Origin: Elmis aenea
Lineage: Eukaryota > Arthropoda > Insecta > Coleoptera > Elmidae
DNA length: 64,000 nt
Assembly: GCA_947652605.1 (NCBI GenBank)
Contig: OX393576.1
Span: forward strand, 47,778,966 to 47,842,965
Direction of reading: 5' to 3'
The notes below the pieces were generated by a model. The model was given only the letters and a program-made list of their open reading frames with translations. It was not told the origin of the DNA and ran no database searches. The position numbers and the translations under genes are program-made. Positions 21,899-34,249 of the stretch are shown here, piece by piece; position 1 is the first letter of the stretch; each line of letters opens with the position of its first letter.

Positions 21899-22951
21899 TG
21901 TCAAGTATTGACATTAAAGTTAAAATCAGCTATTCATTTATTTCATGATAGTAATAAATCAACTCTTGGGTAAAAAATATTTTTTGTATTGTACAGAGTG
22001 TTTATTTCAACACGAATACCATGAGGATCTTGGACAAATTATAGAATAATTTAGCTGACAAAAATAGTGTGAAAATGTATCCGGTTGCAAAAATATTCTG
22101 AAAATTTCATTTTTAATTTTTTTATTACGTTTTATTGCCAACATTAGAATTTATAAATTTGGTATTCGTAAGTCAGGTACATGCCCTAGTTGCATAATGT
22201 TATTAAAACTGGCCCAGAGTAATTAGCTTTTAAGGTTTTGAATTTTTAATGTAGGTAATAAAAAAGATGTAGTTTCAAATTAAGCCTCATGATACCACTG
22301 AAGAACGGACACGCTCTTTGGAGCTATTATTGAAGCGCGCTTTCCTAAAATTCCAAAAAAAAACGACTTTACCTAAACCAGTACAGATTATGTTTTGGTA
22401 AGTACTATTTTTGTAGCATGTATCGCTTTTCAAAAATTTAAATAAGTTACATATAATAACACTGGAGTCACCAGTAACCCCTAATATTACGCATAGTGCT
22501 GACGTTGTTTCGCTTTTTGTATGAGTCATAATTTTATCTAAATACCAATGTAAATTGATCGAATAAGACTGCGAGGATTTGCCTATTTAATTACCTACTA
22601 GAAAAAAGCGAGACTCAGATAAACTGCCTCCGATTAGAACACTTTTTGAATTATAGCTACCTACTCTCCAAGATCCATACATTTTCTATGAGGGCCACGG
22701 TTGACGAACAGCTGCTAACGTTTCGAGGTAGGTGTACCTTTAAACAATACATACCATCAAAGCCAGGAAAATATGACATAAAGATTTCCCGATCCTGCGA
22801 TAGTTAAACCTCACGTATACAATAGCCAGACATACAGTGGTAAAACATGTGACCAGCGTCAACGCAATCAAGGCAAACGAGTCGTTTTACAAATGACAGG
22901 GTTTAAACTGCAGGTCTCCACACCGTCGACAGGTCGATCGCAACATTCTAA

Positions 22952-23447
22952 TGCCTAATTTACATTGGTATAGTAGCTTATGCAAGTAACTAAAGCAAGT
23001 AGCTAAAGCAAGTTACTAAATCAAGTAGCTAAATTATGCGTCTACACACAATTTAGTGAAGTTGTTTAGTAAACTGACAGAAATGGACTATCGTGCGATA
23101 GTCCGCTTATCAGTCAAAACATGTATTGAAAATTTGAGCGAAGAATTATTGGAAATGGTACGGGGTGAGGGGTGATAAGAAAAATTTAATTGTGGTATCT
23201 TCACCCCAACGTACTAGTGCCATATTTTTTCTTTTTACACTTTTTACACACGTTAAGCGCACTTGACAGTGACGTTTAAAAAGGAAGCGCAGGTCAGGTC
23301 ACTTGCGCAAGTAAATAGAAATTACTAATCACTAAATTGTTTACTTGCGCAAGTACTAAACAAAAGTGTCTACACGTTGCAAGTAGCTAAATTTAGCTAC
23401 TTGATTTAGTTACTTGCATTAGCTACTATACCAATGTAAATTCGGCA
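22952..23447. mobile_element. MITE family M2, copy 1 (TSD TAA)
   Basis: The TIR is TGCCTAATTTACATTGGTAT at the left and ATACCAATGTAAATTCGGCA at the right. The TSD is TAA (22949-22951 and 23448-23450). Subterminal runs of AAGTAGCTAAA/AAGTTACTAAA are present on both sides. The 3-bp TSD suggests PIF/Harbinger ancestry. It is inserted in the piggyBac relic. Confidence 0.85.
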
Positions 23448-23499
23448 TAACTGTTATCCTATGCAAAGGTCAAAGGTCACATGTTTTTCCGCTCGCGCG

Positions 23500-23730
23500 G
23501 AGACTGCTATAGGGGGGTTGACCCCCTCTTTAGTCGTTATACAAGGATAATGGGTAGGGATGTGGATAGTCAAGGATGGGTAAGGATAGGTGGAAGTATT
23601 GCCACAGCATTTGCCTTAACCATAGAGGAAACCACCTCAAACCTTTACAATGACAGTCGGCCCTGGGAATCGAACCCAGGACCTCCCGATTACAAGTTAG
23701 GTCGTTTTACCAACCAGCCACCAAGCTCGG
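23500..23730 (-). repeat. tRNA-derived SINE
   Basis: On the minus strand, from 23730: CCGAGCTTGGTGGCTGGTTG (A box TGGCTGGTTGG at 23720-23710), then the B box GGTTCGATTCC at 23676-23666, and a tRNA-like head of about 74 nt with a paired T arm (CCTGG/CCAGG). A body follows with GAGGTGGTTTCCTCTATGG. It is a tRNA-derived pol III repeat rather than a functional tRNA, because the acceptor and anticodon stems do not pair well. It lies in the piggyBac relic. Confidence 0.72.
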
Positions 23731-24547
23731 TTTCCTATGCAATACTTTAATAAACAATACACTTGCGGCAATGCATTGATAATTTTTCAAAAGTATATCT
23801 CAGGTACGAATTTGACATAAAAAGTGATACTACACCAACACCACAAAAGGTTGGAGGCTACTCGGTTAGAAAAATCAGGGAGAAATGTAACCACCGATAA
23901 TTTTTTACGAGTCTTTAACTTGCAAGGGATTTGAAAGAGAAGAATCTAACATTGCTTGGTACTGTACACAAAAAAACAGAGCTCTCTACGGAATAAGTAG
24001 ATTCACGTATAAGAGACTTATATTCAACTAGAATTTTGTGTCAACACGACCCTATATTAGTGTCTTATTGTCCAAAATATGGGAAAATTGTAACGCTACT
24101 ATCAAGTACACACAAAACTGATAAGATTTTTGAGGGTAAAAGGAAGAAACCACAAAAAATAATTGACTATAACAAAACAAAATTAGGTGTAGATACCATG
24201 GAAAAGCTTGTTCGAACATATTCTGTAAAGAGACAAACACGAAGATGGCCTATTGCAGTTTTTTTTTTAAAGATGATAGATATTAGTGCCATCAACGCCC
24301 ACAATATATGGTGTCACCTAAATAAAGATTGGCAAGCAAAACCGGGCCACAAACGGCTACAGTTCCTAATGCAACTAGCGGCTACTGCAACAGAGGCAAT
24401 TACAAGAGTTGCAAAAACTGAGACGTAGTAGAAGTTGGGAATGTCCAAGAAATTTCGATAGAAAGCATTCAAGCAAATGCAGTCATTGCAGTCGCTTTCT
24501 GTTTGGCTTGCAAGCGTAACATAAACGTAGAACAGATTTTTTAAATT

Positions 24548-24574
24548 GATATTATTATTATTATTATTATTATT
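24548..24574. repeat. (ATT)n microsatellite
   Basis: There are about nine ATT units, just downstream of the piggyBac relic. Confidence 0.9.
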
Positions 24575-24779
24575 TAAAATAATATACTGATAAATATTTT
24601 TGAATATACTTAATACTACCATAATTTGTTTAAACAATGTATGCTTAAGCTTGGAATAAAGTTTTTACTTGATTACTATGATTCTATATAGTAAAAAGTT
24701 TTGGGGTTAATAATTACCCCAGTGCTATTACGCGTCATAAAGAAAGCGGTGTTATGAGGGTTAATACCTTTCAGAGTAC

Positions 24780-27700
24780 TTCAGCATCTGGGCAAAATAT
24801 GTTTTAGTTTTAATAAACACTAAAAATACACTTATTTGCTAAGTTAAACATCCTTCAATTTCTAACTGCTTCCCAAGATCCCCACCAGTTCAAAGCTACA
24901 CCCTGTAAGGTGTTTCAGTTTGTACGATAATTGATATGGCAATTGATACAACTCTATTAAAATAATATCAAAATTTACTGTGATATAAGACGCTGAAACT
25001 AAATCGTGGGCAGATCTCCTTTAATTATAATTAAAATTAAAACACAATATAAAACTGTTTTAAATCTTTTGGTGCTAATTTGGTTAAAATTATTATACTA
25101 AGCGATATTTTGTTTTAAAATATGTATCTGATAGTTTTTTACACTAGTTGAAAGTTGAAAGTCATAATTAATTTTTTGGTAAAACATCTCATCTTCGTAT
25201 TAGTTCTTAAAATTCTGTTTGATTTAACTTAGTTAAATTACTGCAACACAATTATAAAAGTAAATGTCGGCGTATTATGTACTGAAACACTATTTTGACA
25301 TAAATAATAATCGAAAGATATAACCCAAGGTGATAAAATTTAATGGACGAGAAAAATCTCTGTGTTTGCTCTTTTTCGACAGAGAATTTCAACTGCACGA
25401 TTCACGGAACGTGAAAAAATTATTTCCTGGTGCATTAAAAATATGATCAGCGAAATTTGCAACCCAGAACAAAATTCAATTAAAACAAACACAATTAAGA
25501 AAAGATTTTTGTGTCGTATTAACATGCACTTTTTATATTTTTCTACAAAAATGTTTACTTATGTTATTTTTAACTACTGCATGCAGCTAAATATTAAAGT
25601 TTCCAGTGATATCAGCAAACATTTATATCCACTTCCCCAACTTCAAAAGTACAATAATTAGTTTAACAAATTTATATTAGTTTCCACATAATTGCTTTTA
25701 AACTCAGCTCAAACCAAATTTATATTAAAACACAATGTATAGAGTAGAATATTTATTGGACAACAGTTTTTATTGCAAATGACCTAACATTTTATTTAAT
25801 TAAAAGTTACTAGCTCAACAATAACTACTTCCAAATTTTAATTTTGAGTTGTGTAACTTACATAACGGGATATTTTGTTCAATAATTTGATAGATGGTCT
25901 AACATACGACAAATAAAGCACACTTATGTTTCAGTTAATAAAACGTAGGTACTTTAATTACAAAACACACACAAGTTTACAAGAGTTTTTGCATTTTTCT
26001 TTGGGGTATTTTAAATTTTGTAGCTATAATGATGCATAATGAATTTGCTTTAAGCTTGCTTTCAGTAACTAACAGATAAATTTAAATTATTTTTGAACTA
26101 TTAAATTGCTGTTAGTCTAAAACAAATTCATACCTCTTAAAAATTTTAATTAAACCATTATTAATTAACCTGAATAACTGAAGCAAAAACACTTTAGATT
26201 TATACAAAAACGACTTTTAATCAAAAATGATACTTTTATTTCTAATCAATGCAATTGTTGTTTACGATAAATAATACTATAACTAACTAATACTATTACG
26301 TAAATTATTATTAAATGTAAAAAGTATTAAAATATTTAAGTTTTTTTTGTGTTTAATTAAGAACAGTTAGTTTATACATACATGTGATGTTTTGTTTAGT
26401 TTTTCTATGGTCAATTTGATTAAACTTAATAAATACAATAATATTGTAGTAACTTACTTGTTTTTAAAGATAAACCTAACAACCCATACATCAATGAAAC
26501 GAAAAACAAAATTTCTTTTTAATGATGTCACAGTCAACCACAACCCGTATTTAAAATAAGAAAGTTAATGTTAAAATTACAAAATTAAATGAAGATACGT
26601 AATAGTACATTGTGTATTAAGAGCAGAAAGTGACACTTTTGTGCTTGCGCGTAAGTTGCAGCGTGAGCTGTCAGGCGAGCGCTACATACGCATTCACAAT
26701 GATTCATTAAGCAACAGAAACTATTTTTAATCATTAAAACTAAAAAGCAGCGTTTGTCGGCGACGGAAATGACAACATAAAAGGCTTCTCTCTCATGGCT
26801 GCCGTTTTTGACAATTCAAAATGTCAAAAAAGTTAGTTTTGTGTCCTACAATGGTTAGCTGCAAATCCTGTAGTCTTACTGAGTCAAAAAAATATTAAAG
26901 ATAAAAAGATTACGTTTCATAGGTAAGTAGACATTAACATTTTGTAGTATAATCATGTATTGAAAATTTGATGTGGTTTGTCAAAAAGGTATGTCATATC
27001 AGTGGCGTGCATTTGTGTACAGCATATTTTTTAACTCTCATAATTAACAATCCAAATATTGAAATAATCTGTCGTTTTTTTAATTCTCTTAATCACAAAA
27101 CAAGAAGTAAATAAGTAAAAAACAGGCTCAAGTCAAAACAAAACAAGTATTTCATTATCCATACTTATTAAAAAATGTTAGATACGCCACTGAAGCGGAA
27201 ACATGCATCCGCCATATTGAAAAGCCTTCTTGGACGCCTAAGGAACCTAAAATGCTTCTTCCTTTATCTTTATATTCAATGTGTGAGAACTGCCCAGCCT
27301 AATGTCCCTTATACTGTCACTTTACAGCACCAGTCTACGAACTATTGTCAGTGTCAATTACAGAATTATAACAAATGTTCTTCAATTATTATTGTTTAGC
27401 TCCTACAAACATACTATGCAATACATCATGCAATATTTAGATTAAATAAACATTTGCTGAGACAAAACGATTCTGACTATATTGTTGCGTTATTTGAAAA
27501 AACGATTTTAAGCAACAATACACAAGCTCAAAGAAAAAGAAAAAGAAACGATAATTGAAAACGAAGTTGATTTGTCGCGATCTCAATTTTCTGTCACTTT
27601 TATTGATACTGGCAAACTCCAGTGCTGTAGCACAGTTAAATATAGTTAAATAACGATATGTTCATTTTAATTGGATTTTATGTTGGTTAATGCTTCTGGT

Positions 27701-28965
27701 GTGTACACGACAAAAATGGGAACTGACGATGCAATTGGTAAATACAGTCGACAAGCCATTTTTACACACACAAAAGTTTTAATTAAACTTATGATAACAA
27801 AAACGAAACGCGCAGTGCAGATAACTCCAACTCTTTATCGTTAGTTTATTGTCATTTGGAAATTATGTTCATGTTAAATAATAAAATATTCTTGGTGTTT
27901 CGTTTTATTTGAACAGACGTTACAACATTATAGAGAAAAGTCTCGAACTCGCAGTATTGAACTACGTATAAAGTGTAATAAATAAACAATTCGTCTGACA
28001 AATCCGGCAGTAAATTTATATTCTAGAGTGCAATCCGCTGATCTCCAGCTACCTGAATCTCCTTTTTACGTTTTTCAAACAAGATTTTTATAAAGTATTC
28101 TGAAAAAACATTAGATACACTGATACACAGGTAGCTAAAATGAACGAATATTTGTTTTTTAAGACATTACTGTTTTGCTAGTGAAAGATGTTATGAGATT
28201 TATTTATTACGTCAGATTTATTAGATTTATTACCCGAACATAGTTTTAATCCTCTTAAAATGTAGCAAGGCTAGTTTTGGTATATATTTTTTTTAAATAT
28301 TGCAATAGTTGTGGCATACTGTATTTTCAAAACTGTTGCATCCATATACCTATGTATGATTTATACGCACTGTGCAGTGACATGGCCGCTGACCGGAATA
28401 ATTCGTTGAAGTTGGCTTTGCGATTTTAAGCACAAGATCGAATACCTAATACGTAGGTAGGATTTTATAAAAAAACAAATGCAGCGTTATTTTTGTACAG
28501 CTAAAATTGTTATAATTTTTTTTTTTAAGTTATTGTATGTTGATGTTTAAATCATATCATTTAATGCTTTATAGCATCAAAAAACATTAATTTATCGTAG
28601 CAAAAAGCAAAATACATATTCATGCTTCTGGGTAACTCAACTTAGCGAATTGAAAGGTTGGCGCAAAATTTAAAAGAAAATTGCATTACATTCGTCTAGA
28701 TGGTTAACCGAGACGTAATAATCGGTTTTCGGTTATTGAAAAACCAATTCTGTGTAACGCCGAGTGATATTTGGCAAAGTAGTTATAAAAAATAATGATA
28801 CTGTATATAATATCTAGTCGTTATATAGAATAATTAGGCATTTTATAAAACGTTAAATGTTGGTTAGGTGGAGTGCATAAAAATGAAATTTTAGTAAGAA
28901 TAAAAACCTTTATATGTATTTACAAATAAAAATATTAATATTAATTAATTACAATAATCTTATGA
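24780..28965. other. AT-rich intergenic stretch
   Basis: No gene supported. At 26851-26932 an ATG frame MVSCKSCSLTESKK stops. One frame over it continues KDKKITFHR up to a GTAAGT, reminiscent of a THAP-domain first exon; this is too short to call. Other open frames (for example 25362-25661) lack family features. Confidence 0.6.
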
Positions 28966-28969
28966 CTAT

Positions 28970-29306
28970 TGCCAAATTTACATTGGTATAGTAGCTAAAG
29001 CAAGTTACTAAATAAAGTCGCTAAAGCAAATCACTAATCAAGTAGTAAAACTTGTCAAAATCTTGGTTTAGTGAGTGTGTACACAATATATAGGTACGTG
29101 GTCTACATTTAGTGAAATTATTTAGTACCTAATTGACAAAAAAATTAATATCGTGTTCAAGTAAATGGTAATATTATCTAATGTCACTAAATTGTTTACT
29201 TGCGCAAGTATGTACTTAGCGAAACTGGCTACGCGTTGCAAGTAGCTAAATTCCCTCACTTGATTTAGTAACTTGCATTAGCTAATATACCAATGTAAAT
29301 TCGGCA
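28970..29306. mobile_element. MITE family M2, copy 2 (TSD TAT)
   Basis: It has the same TIR as copy 1: TGCCAAATTTACATTGGTAT at the left and ATACCAATGTAAATTCGGCA at the right. The TSD is TAT (28967-28969 and 29307-29309). It is shorter than copy 1 by a central deletion. Confidence 0.85.
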
Positions 29307-29605
29307 TATGCGTTATTTATTGCATTGCATTAAAAAATTAGCTTTAACCAAACTTTTGTGAACCTTTAATACTGCCCAAGTGAATAAGAGCCTACTTAAT
29401 GGTTAGTTAAAACTTTTGTTCAGGTATTTCTGATGTAATCATTTGTGCGTAAAAAAAGCTTATAAAAATATTTTTAAAAATCCAGATTTCTCGTACAATA
29501 AAAATTAATAAAGTGCTTTGTATTTATTTTGGTTTTGTTAGTAGGTACCAAAAGGAACATCGTAATTAAAAACTTACAAAAAGTCACTTATCTTATCATA
29601 TGTAA

Positions 29606-30168
29606 GTCTGCGTTCACAATGGACGTAGTAGATAACAGATAGCAGATAGTGGTTAGCGCGTAACGCGTAAGAAATCCGTGACGAAATATGTTTACTAGGA
29701 TACGGTTAGCAACCGACTTGTTTGTAGCACAACCTAACCTCAATTTGCTTATCAAATTGACACTTCGTGTATTCTACGTATTTATTTCTACATGATAATT
29801 TGTGGAGGGTTATAACGGTAATAAGTGGTATTAAACATCGTTTAACATTGGCGCGATCACGATAATTAGTAACCTGGTTACGTAAGTAAGTAATGTGGTT
29901 ACCAATTATCGTGAACGCGTCAGCGATCGCTACCGCGACGGTGTGTGTGGACCTTAATACTGTCAGTGTCAGAAAAAATAATTAATTTGAAATATTAAAA
30001 ACATAGATACTTCACTTTGTTTTTGTTTTTGTTATAAATCCGATTGCCATCGTAACTACGTAAATCTTACGTCCATTGTGAACGCTTCCATTTGATTATA
30101 TGCATTTCAACTTTAGCTACTAACCACTATCTGCTATCTGTTATCTACTACGTCCATTGTGAACGCAG
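29606..30168. mobile_element. TIR element (Harbinger-like MITE)
   Basis: The ends are GTCTGCGTTCACAATGGACG and the complement CGTCCATTGTGAACGCAGAC. The TIRs extend about 45 bp with tandem ATCTGCTATCTGTTATCTAC motifs. No coding frame is recognised, and the TSD is not clear. Confidence 0.75.
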
Positions 30169-30173
30169 ACCTT

Positions 30174-30367
30174 AATACCACTAGTGGTGAAGATTTTTTT
30201 GAAAATACTTTTGGGTTTCCATGGAAACTTGTTCCAGTTGAAATATCACGAAAGCAAATTGCATCAAAATTTTTAGATAAAATTTGCTCGAGTGATATTT
30301 TGGAACAAGTTTACATGGAAAACGGAAGTATTTTCTTAAAAAAAATCTTTACCACGAGTGGTATTCG
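30174..30367. mobile_element. Small fold-back MITE, about 190 bp
   Basis: It is nearly a complete palindrome. TACCACTAGTGGTGAAGATT at the left pairs with AATCTTTACCACGAGTGGTA at the right, and pairing continues through TTCCATGGAAACTTGTTCCA to the centre near 30270. It starts a few bases after the preceding TIR element. Confidence 0.8.
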
Positions 30368-30369
30368 AA

Positions 30370-32640
30370 TGAATATTCCGCGAATTAAGAAAATATATAT
30401 ATTTGTTAATTAATTTATTAAATCACAGATAGGTAAATAAGTTAGGTATTATATTTATTTTAACAACATTATTTTTTAATTAAATGAAGAAAAACGACCG
30501 CTTGTAGTCATTTTGACAAATTTAATTGACATGTTTATGTGTAACTAAGCGTAACTAAGGAGGCCTACTGTGAAAAATAGACCTAGTCAGTAGTCATGGT
30601 GTTTTCGCTGACACACCTCAACTTGCGGTGTCTTCAGCGAGAGTCGTGTCTTATTGGCTGAATAGTATGTTTTGATTGGTTACTTATGTTATGAGTGGAA
30701 TATACAGTGAAATTTATCTCGCAGGGTTTTTATTTAATATGCTATATATTATTTCGATTTAGAAAAGTAAGTTGTCATACCTGAAATCACGGAAATGAAA
30801 TTAGTGGATTGGCTAATAACTTAGGCAAGTTTCTGTAGATCAATCAGTAAAAAGTACGATTATAATATTACTGAAGTTATGAAAATAAAATAAAATAAAC
30901 TTTTTAATTTTATCAATATAACTATAAGTACATTGCAAACTGTATATTACTATATGAGAATATAAGAAGTACCTAATACCTCAAAAATAATTTTATACAT
31001 TGCCGCTTGTGCAGTATTTTGCCACAGATCCACGAAAAACATTTGTGCAAATATAAGGGTATTTATTTACTACATTGAATTACAGCCTACTGATTATTTT
31101 CACATGCTGTTTACATACTCAGGCACTATTTCGTTTGTAAACTAGCAATTTGAATAAATTAAAGCAGTTAATAACAGCTGGGACAACATTGAAATAGTAT
31201 ACAGTGTGTCCCAGATTACATTTCCAGCATGGGGATCTCGCTTATTATAAGAGATACAGGTTTGTTTAAACTAGATAAATTAATCCTTAGTATAAAAGAA
31301 GCCACAATCAATTTTTAAAATTACTAAATTCCTCGTACTTTAGATGTTATAGGAAAAAAACATGAAAATGTCGAATTTCTTTTTTCTCTCAACTTTTTTG
31401 TCTTAACCATAAAATTCATTTCATTTGTACCTTCTCAAGATACTTTTTAATGTAGAATGTAACAATTATCTTAGATTACCCCTAACTTAATTTTTTCAAA
31501 CGGTCAAATCAATAAAAATATTTCTAATGATCGCATCGAAATGATGAAAAAATTGTACTACCCCATATTATTTGGCCTATTTGTTTTGTGCATGCTTGGA
31601 TTTTTGTCTATGCATGGATTTGAGCTCGATCGTATTGTGAAAAAATTGACGATTTATAGTTTAGGCGCAGTGTAGTACTTTCATTGTTGCAAAAATATAG
31701 AGAAAAACCATCAGCTTCAGGACCAATTGGAAAACGCAGGATACCAAAGTCTTAAAAAAAAGTAGAGCATATTATTATTGTACAACAACCGAGAAGACGG
31801 TTTATTTTTGTGCAAAAATAAAACCACGAAAGCTTGTAATCAATATAATGTTACATGATAAATTTTTATGAATATCTCAAATGAATATTAATTTTTTCTC
31901 ATTCGAAATGTTATTCTACGAATAAAATAGATGTGATGGATTAATCCAACGGGTCCTTATTCGACCACTGAAAATCTGGAAAACTACTAACAAAAAATAT
32001 TTTTACTTAAAATATGCTCCTTTTAGACATTGAACAATAGTTTTTTAAGATTTAAAAAAAATTCTTTATCACAAATAGTTCTGGGCATACAAATGAGTTA
32101 AGACAGTATTTATATAATGAAAGAACTTTTTTGTTAATATTTTGGCCGAGCTTCTTCAAAGCAACCAAATTTATGAACAGTGGATCTTTATTTATTGACG
32201 TTAATGTCTTTTAACTTTTAACACTTAACCTCTCTTTTATATAGTCCTGTGGTAAGACAGTGAAAACATGTGCCGGTATACACAGCACGCTGCATCAAAG
32301 CCAAAGCTGCTGCTGTACAAACAACTTACCACAAACTATAGCTCAGAACCTAATGAAAAGAGTACGTAGTTGCCGTATAGCAAAGCGGTTGGTGTAATTG
32401 ACATCACAAACGTTAACAACATGTCCTATGTTTGTGTTACAAATATAACTTAACTTGCTTAATAATCTCAAACAGAAATATTTATGTGGTATTAGATAAT
32501 GAAGAGTATATTAATATTATGATACACGGTGTTATACAGAACTGCCCTATACAATATTTGAACATCCCTTTCACCCTAAATCATCAACTAGTAAGAATAT
32601 TTTTTAAAAAACTGTTTAGTTTTAAATTCCTGTTTAAATA
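30370..32640. other. AT-rich intergenic stretch
   Basis: No gene. A single transposon-end motif, ACAGTGTGTCCCAG, lies at 31201-31214 without a partner. Otherwise nothing recognised. Confidence 0.6.
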
Positions 32641-32725
32641 GACCTGCGTTTCCCAAATGGTGGGTCGCGACCCTGCACCGGACCACAAAAGCAAAAAACC
32701 GGGTCGCGACAAGAAACAGCAATAT
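32641..32725. mobile_element. Solitary hAT-type end
   Basis: CTGCGTTTCCCAAATGGTGG followed by GTCGCGACCC resembles the CAGTGTTTCCCAAA...GGGTCGCGACCC termini of hAT elements. No opposite end was found. Confidence 0.45.
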
Positions 32726-32811
32726 ACTTTTCAATAACAAATTAATTGGTTTAAGTTGAATTTCTTTACATATTTGTAAGAGTAAATGCTTCTTTATTAT
32801 ATATATATATA

Positions 32812-33689
32812 TGAAAACTCTGGACCAAATTCGAATGTTTTACGGGGTATCTCGGTTACCGTAATAGTTAACGAACATCTGATATCGGTCTCTTGGGCTA
32901 TTTTTTAGGAGAAAAGAACGCCTGTGTAATCAGATTTTATATACCTATCGCTTTCCATTTCAACACTACAGACAAAACATGAAGTTTCATAATTTTTGAA
33001 AATTTTCTTTAACTTCTTTATTTATGAAAATAAAAGGATATAAAGGATTTTTATGCAGATTTTCCATGCTTAATTTAAAAAGAAAATTAAAAATATTTTA
33101 GCAACCTTGACTTTCGAGATATGAAGTAAACATATATTTTTTTAAATGAAAACCCCAATTGGTCATGACTTTATATAAAAGAGCTTTTAAAAAGATATAA
33201 TGTTACATATTTGTTGCAAAAAAATTAATAAACAACCAAACGTTGTGCCTATCCAAGTAATTTTTTTAACTTTTAAACAAATCTCTGTATTCTTTTGTAT
33301 TTTAAAACTGTTTATTATGATAGGTATTGTTAACAGGCTAAATTTGAACACTTTGAAAAGTTTAATAAGTTTGAAGTTTACATATTAAGTGATAAAAACG
33401 TAGCGGCTACTATAAAATTTACTTGGAACTGACATTTGGATGTTAATAAATTGCAAACTTCACTTGTTTACGAAATCATGACAAACTTTGATGATCAAAT
33501 ATTCAAAAAATTAGCCATATCTCGGTTATTTTTTGCAACAAATATCTATATAAAACTATATTTTTTTGAAAAGCTAAATTATTTCTCTTTCATATAAAGT
33601 CATGGCCCAAGACACCGATATCAGGTTTTCGCTAACTATTACGGTAACCGAGATACCTCGTAAAACATTGGAATTTGGTCCACCCTGTA
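32812..33689. mobile_element. Fold-back MITE FB3
   Basis: The left arm, TCTGGACCAAATTCGAATG...TCTCGGTTACCGTAATAGTT, is matched by the right arm AACTATTACGGTAACCGAGA...GGAATTTGGTCCACCCTGTA. It belongs to the same class as FB2 by its GGTGGACCAAATT end. The centre has the chance frame 33200-33388. Confidence 0.75.
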
Positions 33690-34074
33690 CATTCAAACCT
33701 GTTTTATTTGACCTATAGGTATGTGTAATAATCTCCTCCTCTTCACGTATTATGCCAGTGTGAAGGATTCACACCCTATCGACGTAGACTTCTAGAGATG
33801 GAAAAAGCCAACCAAGAAGAGTTAAGAAAAACACCCAAGAAAATCCAGTTGTTTTCCAAAACAACAGGACTTCTTTAAGGGGATATCACCAGAGGGTACA
33901 ATACACCAATAGGTCGCAGTACAGGAACCGGAAAGGGGACCACTTCCGCGAAAAGAATAATAATAATGTGTAATAAAAATGTTAGTGGGTTACGAAGAAG
34001 AAGTCTAAACATAACCGGGCTACGAAATAAAGTTTGGTAAACGCTGAAATAGACAAATACGTAAGCTGCTAATG

Positions 34075-34246
34075 TACAGGGTGGTCTAAAAAAAAACAAA
34101 AAAAACCAGAAATGATAGAATATATTTGAAAATTATTCTGAGATTGTCCCAAAAACTGCACATTTTTGGTAATTCAACCGTTTCTATATTGACTATTTCC
34201 TAAGCGAGATTCCCATGTAATCCCATCGAATTTGGACCACCCTGTA
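34075..34246. mobile_element. Deleted copy of fold-back MITE FB2
   Basis: It runs from TACAGGGTGGTC to GGACCACCCTGTA. It contains AAAAACTGCACATTTTTGGTAA and GCGAGATTCCCATGTAATC, shared with the right arm of 19142-19787. Most of the left arm is missing. Confidence 0.75.
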
Positions 34247-34249
34247 CAG

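Larger units (their letters stand above)
22595..24430 (+). pseudogene. Broken piggyBac transposase
   Basis: In order, in shifting frames: DKLPPIRTLFEL (about 22615), TVDEQLLTFRGRCTFKQYIP (about 22690), NQGKRVVLQMT (about 22868), NVTTDNFFTSL (about 23890), LTLLGTVHKN (about 23950), PILVSYCPKYGKIVTLLSS and LGVDTMEKLVRTYSVKRQTR (24030-24245). The three catalytic Asp contexts of piggyBac (VDEQ, DNFFTS, GVDTM) are all recognisable, but frameshifts and two insertions (MITE 22952-23447, SINE 23500-23730) kill the gene. A TTAA at 24761-24764 after GTTATGAGGG may be the 3' end; the 5' end is not seen. Confidence 0.88.

Noticed and set aside
23657..23730. A functional tRNA gene
   Set aside because: A and B boxes are good, but the acceptor and anticodon stems pair poorly and a SINE body follows.
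23481..23750. Plus-strand ORF of 89 codons
   Set aside because: It lies across the antisense of the tRNA-derived SINE.
33740..33930. Possible LINE coding fragment (CEGFTPYRRRLLEMEK-like)
   Set aside because: Too short, with stops; no motif that fixes a family.
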